From positions 4,030,001 through 4,094,000 of the forward strand of contig CP085834.1 of assembly GCA_020809705.1 (NCBI GenBank): a stretch of DNA of 64,000 nucleotides, written 5' to 3'. Under the pieces are notes generated by a model. That model did not search any database. It had not been told where the DNA came from and saw only the letters and a program-made list of their open reading frames with translations. The translations under genes were made by a program, and so were the position numbers. Each line of letters begins with the position of its first letter. The first letter of the stretch is position 1. Shown here piece by piece: positions 26,473 through 39,270 of this stretch. The DNA comes from Calonectria ilicicola (Eukaryota; Ascomycota; Sordariomycetes; Hypocreales; Nectriaceae).

Positions 26473-26525
26473 GTATCCTTACAATCAGAATTATCACTGG
26501 TAGAATTATTATAATAACTTGTAAC

Positions 26526-26924
26526 TGTTATGACCCGACCACCTAAAAGATGGTAACCATAGGCAGAACCCCAACGAATCAAACCAAACTACCTTAGACC
26601 CACATAACCAACTAATAGAAGTAAAGTTAAATAGCCCCCATTCAATATAACTAAAGATTATAACAAATATTATTAAATTAACTCCATTTAATTATTATAA
26701 TAATAGGATCCTAGATATAATAGTATATAGATAGATTAGATCTTACTATAAGGAATGGAATTAATTAGCTTTTAATATAATTTAGTTATTTTAATTATAA
26801 TTAACTATTACTTAATATAATACTTTTATTACTTTATTTATTATAATATACCTAATTATTCTACTAATAATAAATCTTTTATTTTAATTAATTTATTAAA
26901 TTAGGAATTAATTAGATTATTATA
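26526..26924 (+). repeat. 5' LTR of element C
   Basis: 399 bp. The first ~110 bp is little mutated (GACCCGACCACC, GGCAGAACCCC visible); the rest is AT-shifted, ending GATTATTATA where the 3' copy has GACCGTTATA. Confidence 0.9.
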
Positions 26925-27299
26925 TATTAAAAGCTCTTATTTAATTAATTATTTATATTAATAATTAAGTAATAATAATATTTAAAAAGAATCTTATTAT
27001 TATTACTTTTCTTAATAATATTAAATTAATTATAAAATTATAATAAATTAAAAAAAAACTTATAAATATATAAGCTTAATTTAAAATAAAAAAAGCTAGA
27101 ATTATTATAATTAAAAAAAGTAAAAGTAAAGATATTAATAAAATTTTAAAATCTTTAATTCTAAAACCTTTTTAGAAAAAACTATTAATATAATCCCCTT
27201 TTTTATCTAAATAAAAGAATACTTCTACTTCTTTTTAATCTAATTTATAACTTCTAAAGCCTAAGTATTATATATTAAAATCTTTTTTTAAAAAAATAT

Positions 27300-27720
27300 A
27301 GAAGTATAATTTAAATTTATTATAAAAGATTATTTGGAAAATAAGGATAATATTAATTAAATTAAAGAAATTTAAGAAATCTTTAAAGATTAAGAAAACT
27401 TTAAAATTATTATTAAAAATAATTTTAATATAATTAATATAAAATAGTAAGTTATAAATTAATTATATAAGCTTAAATAAATAAAATCTTATAACTAATA
27501 TTTAACTAAATTTAAAAGAATTATAATATAAATATCCTAGGATAATGATATATTAATAAAACTCTGTTATAAAGGCCTAAAAGATAAAGTTAAAGATAAA
27601 ATCTATAAGGAAGACTAGCTAGAAAAACTCTTAGAATATATTAAAAGTATTATTAAGATTAATAAAAGATAATTTAATTAATATAAAGAATATATCTAAG
27701 ATAATAAAACCTTATATATC
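27300..27720 (+). pseudogene. Element C gag relic
   Basis: Through stops, the plus frame matches the Ty3-type retrotransposon gag core: a segment ending in LTKFKRI, then WDNDILIKLCYKGLKDKVKD (about 27,540-27,600) and LLEYIKSIIKINKR. This corresponds to the family pattern of an acidic WDD, then FYKGLK, then EYI..A..ID. The region from 27,720 to 29,560 should hold the zinc knuckle and protease and is not readable. Confidence 0.7.
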
Positions 27721-29569
27721 TTAAATAAAAAAAACCTAGAATAAGTAATAAAATATTATATATAGGACTTATTTAAGATTAATAGAACTTAGTATTATTT
27801 AGGATTATAATAAAAGTAAGATTACTTACTTTAATTATAGAAAGAAAGGATATAAATCCTTTAAATATTACTCCCTAAAAATAGAAAATTAGTTTAAATC
27901 TATACTAAAAGGATAGAAATAATTTAATATTATAAAAATCTAATAGATCTTAGTATTAGAAGGAAAAGGGGATATTATAAGAAAAGTTATTTTTATTATT
28001 ATCTTTAAATATAAATTAATTATTATTATTAAATAATAAAAAAAAGTTATAAATTATAAAAAGTTAAGCTTACCCTATAATAAGAAGTTAATAAAGCTAT
28101 CTATAAAATATAGTTAATTTAGAAAAAGGGAAAAGTATGCCTACTATATAAATGGTTAAAATGAGCTAAAGAGATAAAAATCCTTATATTTATATTAAAT
28201 ATCTATATTAATAAAGCCCTAATATAATAGAATACTTATACTTATAATAAAAATAAGAAAAAAGATAGATAACTAGCTTATAGAAAATAGTATAATAAAT
28301 TAAAGAACCCTTATAGAATGGAAATAAAATATTCTTATTAATCTAAAGTAAGTAATAATTAGGAAACCTTAACCCCCAATCAATCTAATACCTAGAGGAT
28401 AATCTTTAATTAAATATAATATATAAAAAATATAAGAAAATTTTATAGATAAGTTATTATAATTATAATTATTTTATTTATATAGAATAAAAATAAAAAG
28501 TAATATATTTTTCTATTAGGGTAGAAGATATAGCTATCTATTATACCTATAAGAGACACTTTAATTAATATAAAATTACAAAAAGAAACCTTTACTACTA
28601 ATTTACTATATTAAAATTAAGTAAATCTAAGTTCTTTAATTATAATAAATTACTATAAAATAAATACTAAGATCTTAAGTATAATATCTATATATTAAAT
28701 AAAGTAATAGCCTAGTACTAAATAAAACCAAAAAACAAATAAAGCCCTTTATAGAAGAATAGTAGAAGTGGCTAAGGTAATAATTTATAAAGTTATTAAA
28801 AGAACTTCTAAAAAAGGCTTTATACTTTATAATAAAAGAATAATCTTAATAATAATTAGAAATAAAGGTAAGAATTAAAAGGAAGTAATATAATATTATA
28901 ATAAATAGTAGAGTTAAATAAGATTATATTAATTTTTAAATAATTAATAAACTTTAATTACTATAAATAATAAAAGTTAATTTATATAAAATTATTAATA
29001 TAGAAGGAATACTTTTTAAATATAATAATAATATTATAAATAAGAAGATTAATTATTTAAAAGTCTTTATTAAAGGAAAGAATTAAGAAATAATCTTTAA
29101 TATTATTAATATTAAATAATATAATCTAATTTTAAAATACCTATAATTATATTAATATAACCTTAATATTTATTAGTATACTAGCTAGATGTAAATATTT
29201 AAGAAGTATAATATAATTAATAATATTTTTATAAATTTAATTAAAAGATCTTAAACTCTTAGCTTTAATTAAATAAAAGATATAAATAAAGAAAAATCTT
29301 TATTATTTAAAAGAATAAAATATAAATATAAAAATAATTAAAAAAGATAAAAATAATAAATAATTATTTACTTTAAAATATAATTTTAATAAATTAATAA
29401 AAGCCTTAAAGAAATAAAAGCTAAAATAGAAATAAATAGATTATATAATATACTTTTATAATATTAAATCTATAAAAAGCTTTTTATAAAAGAATTAAAT
29501 ATTAGATTATTTAAGTTTAATTAGTAGGATTATAAAATTGTTTTTAAAGATAGATCTAATACTTAATTT

Positions 29570-31590
29570 TACTTTATTTATAATCTTAAATAAATTAAGT
29601 TTAATATTTTAAAGGAATATATTTAAGATATACTTAAAAAGAGATATATTTATATTTTAAATTTTAAAGTTAATTACTTTATTATATTTATATCTAAGAA
29701 AAATAGAAAGCTATATCTTATTATAGATTACTATTAGTTTAATAATATTATTATTAAAGATTATATTTTACTATTATTAATTAATAAAATAAAAGATTAT
29801 TTTTATAAAATTAATATCTTTATTATACTAGATCTTAAAAAAGTATATAATCTTATTTATATTAAAAAAGAATATAAATAAAAAATTACTTTCTAAACTA
29901 AATTTAAATTATTTAAATATCTAATTATACCTTTTAAATTTATAAATATACTAATATTATTCTAATAAATAATAATTAATATATTATAAAAATATTTAAA
30001 TATCTTTATTATTTACTATCTAGATAATATTCTTATTTTCTTTAAAAATAAAGAAGAATATAAAGAATATATTTATAAGATCTTAAAAGCTCTCTAAAAT
30101 ACTAAATTTTTAGTTAAATTTAAGAAAAGTAAGTTCTATATATAAGAAATAGAATTCTTAGGATATATTATTAGCCCTAATAAAATCCATATAGATCTAA
30201 AGAAAATTATAATAATATAAAAATGGAAAGTATTAATAAATATAAAGAAAATATAAACTTTTCTTAATTTTATAAATTATTATTAAAGATTTATTAAAGG
30301 GTTTAATAAGATTACCTTTATAATAATTAAATTAATTAAAAAAAGAAATTATCTTCTAATAAGGAACTAAAGTATAATAATTATTTAAAATTATAAAGAA
30401 TATTATTTTAAAAGAATCTATCCTAATTATATTTAACCTAGATAAATCTATAAAACTAGAAACTAATGTTTTAAACTTTGTGCTAGAAGCCTAGATTAGA
30501 TAATAAGATAAATAAAAAAATCTATATCTTATAGTATTCTACTTATATAAGCTATATAATCCTAAGCTAAACTACTCTATCTATAATAAAGAATTTCTTA
30601 TTATTATAAATACCTTTAAAGAATTCTAATAATATTTATTAAAAAATAATTATAAAATTATAATATATATAAATTATAAAAATATTTCTTACTTTATAAT
30701 AATCTAGAAACTTAATAAAAGATAATTATAATATACTAAATATCTCTCTAAGTTTAACTACTAAATTATTTATATTAAAAGAATTAAAAATAACTATACT
30801 AATATAATTAGCTACTAATCTAACTATAATACAAAAAAACTAAAAATATAAGAACAACTATTAACCTATAATACCAATAGAGGCCTAAAGTAAGTCCTAA
30901 TTAGTAGGATAATAATAAAAATAAAGAAAATAATTACTACTATAAGAATAAGAAGATTACTATATATAATTAAAATTACTATTATAGGAATATTAATATA
31001 ATAAGTGGAATAAGATAATCTATTATTAAAAAAATTAAAGAATATAATCTAGTACTTTTAGAAGAAGAAAAAATAAATTACTTATAAGTGCTAGAGGAAT
31101 ATTAAATAGAATTAATAAAGGATATTTATAAATATCCCTTATATAACCATAAAGGCATTAATAAAACCCTTAAATAAGTTAAATAGCTATTTTCCTTTAA
31201 TAAGATAAAAAAGAAAGTTGAATAAGTATATAAGGAATATAGCCTATATTGATACTTTAAAAAACCAAGATATAAACTATATAGATTATTATAATCATCC
31301 TTTATTATATAATAATTATAAAATTTAATTATAATAAACTTTATTACTAACCTTCCTTTATTAGTAGATCTTATTATAAAAATATATTATAATAATATTT
31401 TTATTATTATTAATTACTTTATAAAAGTAATATATTATCTTTCTTATAATAAAATAATAAAAGAAAAATAATTCACTTACCTTTTCTTTTAATATATAAT
31501 TATTATATATAAACTACTAACCAAAATCATTTTAAATAAAGAATAACTATTTATATCTAAGTTTTAGTAAAGCTTAATGTTCTTAATAAG
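29570..31590 (+). pseudogene. Element C pol relic: RT, RNase H, N-terminal half of integrase
   Basis: The RT runs from about 29,630 (FISKKNRKLYLIIDYY, then FNNIIIKDYILLLLINK) to the active-site block IIYYLDNILIFF (30,008-30,043) and EFLGYIISPNKI, ending near 30,340. RNase H follows to about 30,840. The integrase zinc-binding region (about 31,140-31,300: KKPRYKLYRLL) and the start of the catalytic core (NFITNLP, about 31,330-31,350) precede the insertion point of element B at 31,595. Many stops are present, and nearly all substitutions against the family pattern are of RIP type. Confidence 0.8.
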
Positions 31591-31595
31591 GTTAA

Positions 31596-31807
31596 TATAA
31601 AGGGCTAGTCCTGGGTTTATTTAACCTAAAGAATGCTCTATATTAATCTATCTAAAACTAAGAAGGAAGAAAAAGAAGATAATTAGAAGAATATATTCTT
31701 CTAATTATATATACTTTAGTATATCCTTATTACTAATATAATTATAAAGTTTAATCTAAGTAAATATAATATAATTATAATTTTTTATTAGGTTTTAATT
31801 TATAATA
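31596..31807 (-). repeat. 3' LTR of element B
   Basis: 212 bp. On the minus strand it ends CCCTTTATA, adjacent to the TTAAC duplication. The outer end is less RIPed than the inner end. Confidence 0.9.
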
Positions 31808-34309
31808 TTATTTTTTCTTTTTTTAAATAATAATTTTATTACTTTAATATTATATATTTATTTATTAGGCTATTTAATTTTATAATTAGCTTATAAGTAG
31901 CTTTATATATATTTAAGGTTTTTAGTTTTATTAAGAACTTTATTAATTATTAAGTAAGTTCTTTATAGTTATATTATTAAATAAAAGCTTCTTAAATCTT
32001 ATTTTATTTTTATTACTTTTATTTAATATATAGGATTTTTTTAATTATTTATTTATTTTTATTATTTATTTAAATTAATAAAGGTTAGAAATTATTTTAT
32101 TATTATTTTAATAAAGAATCTTATTATATTTTTTTTAAAAATTAATATAAAATTATAAATATATTATTTTAAGTATATTAACTTTTATTATATATATATT
32201 TATTACCTTTATTATAATATATTATTAATATAATTAATCTAGCTTCTTATAAGGCCTAGAGGACTTATAATTAGTTAGATTAATCTAGACTTTATCTTTA
32301 ATCTTAAACCTTTCCATTAACATCTACTTCTTATTTATTATCTATTTATAATACTATTATATTATAATTATTATAATTTATATAAATTTTATAATATCTT
32401 AAATCTTTTATAATAAGTTCCTAATCTAAGCCTTATTATTATTTAATAATAACTTTATAATAATCTTCTAAACTTTAAAAGGTTTTATATAATATTTATA
32501 CTTTAAAAAAAAGAACTTATCCTTATAACTAAGTTTTTATAATTATTTAATATTAATTATATTATTAAAAGATAATAATCTTAATTCTTTTATAAATAAT
32601 AAATATATACTTATAAATATACTTAAATTTCCTAATTTATTTATTTTAGTCCCCTATTAGTCTATAGATGATATACTATATTAAGCTATTATATAATACT
32701 AGCTAGTTTATAGAAGGCTTATTAAAATCTATTAATCTAATTATTCCCTTAATTATTAATAATAAATTAAAGTATTTTATATAATTTATAATAATAATTA
32801 AAAAATTATTTTATATAAACTTTTACTTTTATTATAAATATAATTTTAAATATAATAACTTATATAAGTTAATTAACTATTATTTATAAATATTAAGACT
32901 TATTTTTACTTATTAAAGGAAGATCTATTATAAAATCTATAACTAGATCACTTTATAATTATTCTAGAACTAGTAAAGATTTTAATAATCTTCTTTTTAA
33001 TTATTATTAAATATAATTTCTTTTATAAACTTAATAATTAATAATAAATTAATAAACTAATTATAATAATTTTAATTAAAAGAATTACTTTAATATTAAA
33101 GCTATTATATTATTATAACCTAGGTAATCTCTAGTAATAGTATTATATTTTATTTATATAATATAAGTATATAATATCTTTATATTAATCTTATTATTAA
33201 ATACTTATAATAAATCTTAAAAGATTAATTAATCTTTAATATTTAAAATATATTTTAAGATCTAAACCTTTAAATCTAACTTAAATAATAAACTTTACTT
33301 TTATTATTATATTATAATATATATACTTATATAAGTTTTATTTATAATAATAATTTAATCTTATAAATCTTATAACTTTAAATAATTAAAGAAAACTACT
33401 ATTTATAATATCTTTATTTAGATTATTTAAAGAATAACTTACTCTAATATAATTATTTTATTTTATAAAATAACTAATTAAAAGATTAATTATAAATAAT
33501 AGTTTTATTTTTTAAAATCTTTAATCCTCTTAAATATATCTTACTCTTTATAATTTAATATATTTAGTACTATTATCTTATTACTAGATTAATATTTAAA
33601 TTAGAAATTATATTTTAATAATTATTTTATTTAATAATTTTATTATTTTATAAAATATTAATATTTTATAAAATATAATAGGTTTTTATAATTTATAATA
33701 ATAATAAATAAATTATAATTATATAATTCTACTCTCTAAGTATTTAAATAATATATAATTATTAATAACTCCTTATTATAAATTAAGTAATTATATTCTA
33801 TTAAACTTAACTATTATAAGTAAAAGACAACTAGCCAATAGTAGCCCTACTTATCTTCTTAAGCTAGAACTTCTTCTAATATATTATTTAAATAATTAAT
33901 CTTAAAAAATATTAATTTATCTAGATTTTATTATTATAATATAAAAGTTTTATAAAATCTATATTTAAGCTTTTAAAAAGCTATTTTTTTATTAAATCTT
34001 TATTTAAAAATAATCCCTTTTTAAATTAATATTATTAAAAGAATTAATATTTTTATAAAATTTAATATAAAGATCTAATAATAATTTATAAAATTTAAAA
34101 AATTTTATATATATTTTATTATTTAAAATACTTTTTATTTATAAATTACTTATTATTTCTTTAAATTATAAAATATTTTTTTCTTAATTTATATAATAAA
34201 TTCTAAATATTTTATCTTTTAAATTATAAATTTATACTTTTTTAAATCTAGATATAATCTAGTAATAATTAAGATATAAAGTACCTTTTATATTTTTACT
34301 AAATAATCC

Positions 34310-34900
34310 TTCTTTAAGCTATTAAAATAAATTAATATATTATTTAAATAGATTATAGTAAAGTTATTTAGAATGTCTTACAATACCTTATTTATATATC
34401 TCTAGAATATAGTAAGTATATTACTTAGGCTAAATAGGCATACTAGCCACTTATATAGCCTAAACCAGATCTAGAAGATAGTCTTAGCCTTATACCCTTT
34501 AACTATTTAAACCTTATAAAAGATAGCAACTATATCTAGCTTAATAAATTATTTAACTTTAAATAGGTTCTATAGTATCTTTATAATTAAGGGAAGAGAA
34601 TATTAATCTTATTATATAATAATATTAAGTATATAGTAATTATAATAAAAGTATAATTCTTCTTTAAGCTTTTTAATAAATAATACTAAAACATTAGTAA
34701 TTAAGTTATTAGCTTAAATAAATCCTTTATTTAATAAATTTTTAAAAGTTTTTTTAAAAATTAATAATTCCTTTTTAGATATATTATATAAAGGTTTTTA
34801 AAAGAGTAATAGTTTATTTTTAAATTTATTTTATTATAAATTAATCTTATAATTAATATTTAATTAATATAATAATAATTTAATTATTTTTATTATTAAA
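34310..34900 (-). pseudogene. Element B reverse transcriptase relic
   Basis: Minus-strand counterpart of the element A RT, with the active-site block VYLNNILIYF at about 34,325-34,360. A moderately GC-retaining patch at about 34,370-34,600 occupies the same element-relative position as the preserved patch in A (about 2.3-2.6 kb from the element start). Stops throughout. Confidence 0.7.
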
Positions 34901-36745
34901 AATAATTCTTTAAATTTATTAAATAATATAATTAAAACTTATTTTTTTAAATCTTTTTTAACCTTTTATTAAAAGATTTCTTTAATATCTTTTAAATTAA
35001 TAAATTATATTAATAATATTATTAAATTATATATTTTATATAAGTAATAATATTTAATTATAAAGATTATAATTATAATATAATAAATTACCTATATTTA
35101 ATAAACTTTTAGGATTTCTTTTTATTAATAAGCTATAACTTAATTCTAATTACTTTATAAATAATATACTTCTTTATTATATTATAAATAATCTTATTTA
35201 CCTTTAATTAAGGCTTATTTAAAAATAAATCTTCTTTTAGGCCTTTTATAGTATAAGTATATAATCTCTACTTATAATCTTCTATTTTAAAAGTTAATAC
35301 TATAACTCTAAAAATATAAATTCTTTTTTAAATTTAATAAAGCTATTAAGCTATTATAGCTTCTTTTTAATATATAGAAGGGCTAGTTAGTTAGCTAGAT
35401 CTTTACTTATAAAAGTAAAAGCATTATAACTTATATTAATAAAGGCTTAAATAGATTAATTATTAACTTTTACTTTTATTAAAGTTAATCTATTAATTAT
35501 TATAAGCTTTTATTTTATTTACTTTTAAAGATCTTTTTTAAATAACTTTAATACCTAACTTTATATTAAAGCTTTTTATTTTTTAAGTTTTTACTTTTAT
35601 TAATAAATAAATTTAATTTTATAAAATTAGTATTACTAATTTATTTAATTTTTTTATATAAAATTATTAGATTATTAATTAGTAAATTAAATAAAAGGCT
35701 TTTAAATAATTAAGACTTTTATAATTAAAATAATATTATATATCTTAATCTTAATTACTAGTAAATTACTTATAAAAAATTGGTTTCTTAGTAATTACCT
35801 TACCTATTATTAGTATATTATCTTTATAATCCTTAATTATTTTAAAAACCTAAGAAATATAATCTTATCTTTAATTAATAATAGATTCTTTTTCTCTAGC
35901 TTCTTAAGTTTCTTTAGCTTCCAAGCTATATCCTATACTTAAGCTAGCTAGCCTATATAATTATATAGTAGGTCTATTATAATTAAGTTATATTATAATT
36001 ATAAGTTTAGTATATTTTTTAAAAAGGTAATCTTAGCTTAATTAGCCTATTAAAAGCCTCCTATATTTATTATAATCTACTTAAATTTAAATAAAAAGCT
36101 TATAAAAGAGATATTCTTATCTTATTAAAAGGTTTATAAAAATACTATTATATATATTTATAAATTAATATCTTTATATATATAATCTAAATAATATATA
36201 AAGTTTATAAAATTATAATAATCTCTAGATCTTTTAATAATATAAAAAATAATTATTATCTTTTAAAATCTTATTATTAAATATAAATTAATTAAATATT
36301 AAAATTTTTAATTTAATATATAAAAATAAATATTTAATTTTAATTTATTTTTTATTTATTATAATTATATTAAATATTTATAATAATTATTTAAAAACTT
36401 TAATAAATTTAAAAATAATTTTTATTTTAAAAAAGATTATTAAAAAATATTAATATTCAATCTAATTAAATCTAATAACTCTATCTTAACTAAAGCTCTT
36501 AAGCTCTTCTTAAAGTATTCCTATAATAATATTAATCTCTCTACTATATTACTTTATTAAACTTTTAATTATATAATTTACTTCTAAATTAAGACTAAAA
36601 CTACACTTAATCCCTACTATATAAACTATATTAGCCATTATTAGATCATCTTATCTAATATTAAGCTACTAAATCCTTAATTTACTATTATATCTATAAA
36701 TATCTTAATTAATAATTTATATTAAAATTAATTAAGCTTTAAATA

Positions 36746-36957
36746 TATAAAAAGCTAGTTTTATATTTATTTAATTTAAAAAGTATTTTATATTAATTTA
36801 TTTAAAGCTAAGAAGAAAGAAGAAGAAGATAATTAAAAGAATATATTCTTTTAATTATATATATTTTAATATGCTCTTACTATTAATATAATTATAAAGC
36901 TTAATCTAGGTGGATATGGTAGAGCTGTAATCCTCTGCTAGGCTTCAGCCTATGACA
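36746..36957 (-). repeat. 5' LTR of element B
   Basis: 212 bp, starting TGTCATAGGCTGAAGCC on the minus strand. The outer ~60 bp is nearly intact; the remainder is RIPed. Confidence 0.9.
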
Positions 36958-36962
36958 GTTAA

Positions 36963-37720
36963 ATTATAAACTAAATATAGCCTTCTACCCCCAAATAGAT
37001 AAATAAACTAAATATTAAAATCAGAAAATTAAATAATATCTATAATACTATATTAATTATAAGTAAACTAATTAAGTAAAAAAATTATCTATTATATAAT
37101 TAATATATAATATATTCTATAATTATAGTATTAAAATAATATTAATAAAAGCCAATTTTAACTTTATATTAAATACTTACTAAGCCCTTTTAGAAAATAT
37201 AATTTAAGTAAAAGTAATAATTAAGTTAAATAATCTAAGAAAATTATATAAAGAAATAAAAATTGAACTTAAGTTTATTTATAATATTATAAAAAGATAT
37301 TATAATCTTAAAAAACTAAAAAAATTAAACTTTTTAAAAGAAGATATAATCTACTTAATAATAAAAAATCTTATAATAAAATAATAAAATAAAAAAATTA
37401 ACTTTATATAAATCAAATCCTACCTAATAAAAAGAAAAATATTAAAAAATAATTATAAGCTTAATCTCCTAGATAATATTAAAGTTCACTCTATCTTCTA
37501 TATTTTATTACTAGAACCTAATAAAAGCATCTAAATTAATATAAGATCTAACTATAAACTATAAATAGAAAACCTAGAAGATTAATAGAAAATTGAAAAA
37601 ATCCTATAAAGAAGAAAAAAGATAGAAAATTTAAAATTAAATAAAAAGATTATAAGAAAATAACCTAGGAACCTGCTAAATACCTTATATATTACTTAAA
37701 AATATTAAAAGTATTTCTTT
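36963..37720 (+). pseudogene. Element C integrase C-terminal half and chromodomain relic
   Basis: The frame resumes after element B with KLNIAFYPQIDK (family pattern AYHPQTDGQTER), then the integrase C-terminal domain, including VHSIFYILLLEPN (family pattern HPVFHVSLLEP; about 37,485-37,525). It ends in a decayed KIEKIL-type stretch (about 37,590-37,640) where chromodomains sit in chromoviruses. Confidence 0.75.
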
Positions 37721-38393
37721 AAAATCAATATAAAGGAAATTAAGTAAGCTACTTTAATTAATAATCTTATAATCCTTAAGCAATTATATTTTTAATAATA
37801 CCAATATCTTAATATATTTCTTTTTTTAATTTATTTAAATCCTTATAATCCTAAGAAATTATCTTCTTTATTTTCTTATATAAATAATACTTCTAAGTAT
37901 ATAAGTATTATAATTAAGCTAAAGTACTTATTAAATCTACCTTAGCCTTCTCTTTCTCTTTATTAATCTAATCTTTTTTATAAGAAACTTGTTTAATTAA
38001 AAAGAAATAAATATATAAAAGTAAAAAGAAGAAAAATATATTTATAAACTTAAGTAAAAATACCTCTAAAATTATAATTAAAATACTTATTTTTTATATA
38101 AAATTTATAATAGCTTTTTCCTTTAATTATAATATAAAATAACTACCTAATACAAAAATAAGCCAAATAATAAAACATTTTAAAACTAAATTTATTAATT
38201 AATTTAATAATATTCTTTTAATAAATTTCAATTATCTTAAAATAAAATATAATCTTAATAATATAATCTAATATTTTATTAATATTAAAAACTATAAAAA
38301 AATAAAAAAAGAAAAAGTATATAATAATCATAAGTAAAAAAACTAGCTTATTTACCTAGCCTTAGAATAAGATTAATAAGAGAAATAATATTA

Positions 38394-38792
38394 TATTATA
38401 ACCTAACTATCTAAAAGATAATAACTATAAGCAAAACCCTAATTAATTAAACCAAACTACCTTAAACCTATATAATCAACTAATAGAAATAAAATCAAAT
38501 AACCTCTATTCAATATAACTAAAAATTATAATAAATATTATTAAATTAACTCTATTTAATTATTATAATAATAGAACCTTAAATATAATAATATATAGAT
38601 AAATCAGATCCTACTATAAAAAATAAAATTAATTAACTTTTAATATAATTTAATTACCTTAATTATAATTAATTATTACTTAATATAATACTTCTATTAC
38701 TTTATTTACTATAACATACCTAACCATCCTGCTAACAATAAACCCTTCATTCTGATTAGTTCATCAAGTTGGGAATTGACCAGACCGTTATA
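38394..38792 (+). repeat. 3' LTR of element C
   Basis: 399 bp. The left part is RIPed (TATTATAACCTAACTATC for TGTTATGACCCGACCACC), while the last ~90 bp is nearly unmutated and ends CCGTTATA, followed by GTAAC. Confidence 0.9.
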
Positions 38793-38797
38793 GTAAC

Positions 38798-39270
38798 TCC
38801 TTTACCAAATAAAAGGTTAATACTTTCCAATAATTCTATAATAGCATCTAAGAGACTTAAAGGATCTAGTATAGCTACTACAACAACTAAGACTACTATA
38901 AAAATACCTCTATCTCCTATTATATTAATAAACTCTAATAAAAATAATAATAAATATAATTATAATAAAATGAAGAAAGAAAATAATATACCTAATACAT
39001 CCCCTACAACTTAAAGATCCTCTTAATCTAATATAAGATTATTAATTATTAAATTAAGTAAAAAAAGAAAAAATATTCAACTAGAAAATCTTAAATAATC
39101 TTTTTTTCTCTATTACTTCAAATCCAAGTTATATAACTTTACTTTCTATTTTCAATTATAAGCTTATTATAGCTAAATTATTAATTTACTTATTTTTTTA
39201 TTTCATCTCTTATCTCTCTTATCATTTACTCTAAATATCCTTACTTTATACTATATACATAACAACTTTC
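38798..39270. other. Transition zone from AT isochore to gene-bearing DNA
   Basis: Intermediate composition, with low-complexity Asn/Lys/Thr-type codon runs (38,880-38,990). An 81-codon open frame (38,769-39,014) starts inside the element C LTR and has no recognised domain, so I do not call it a gene. Composition jumps to about 50% GC or more just after 39,270. Confidence 0.6.

Larger units (their letters stand above)
31596..36957 (-). mobile_element. Ty3/gypsy LTR retrotransposon, element B (same family as A), inserted in element C integrase
   Basis: 5,362 bp on the minus strand, with 212-bp LTRs (36,746-36,957 as 5', 31,596-31,807 as 3') and exact 5-bp flanking repeats. These are gttaa at 31,591-31,595 and 36,958-36,962 on the plus strand, or TTAAC in element orientation. 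LTR and RT sequence match element A. The element C integrase frame resumes right after B with NIAFYPQIDK, so B split the catalytic core. Confidence 0.9.
26526..38792 (+). mobile_element. Ty3/gypsy (chromodomain-type) LTR retrotransposon, element C, split by element B
   Basis: Two 399-bp LTRs (26,526-26,924; 38,394-38,792) are flanked by perfect GTAAC duplications (26,521-26,525; 38,793-38,797). LTRs start TGTTATGACCCG (5' copy) and end CCGTTATA (3' copy). Internal remains run gag, RT, RNase H, integrase, chromodomain on the plus strand. Removing element B with one copy of its TSD (5,367 bp) leaves a 6.9-kb element, a normal size. It starts 54 bp after the end of element D. Confidence 0.9.
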
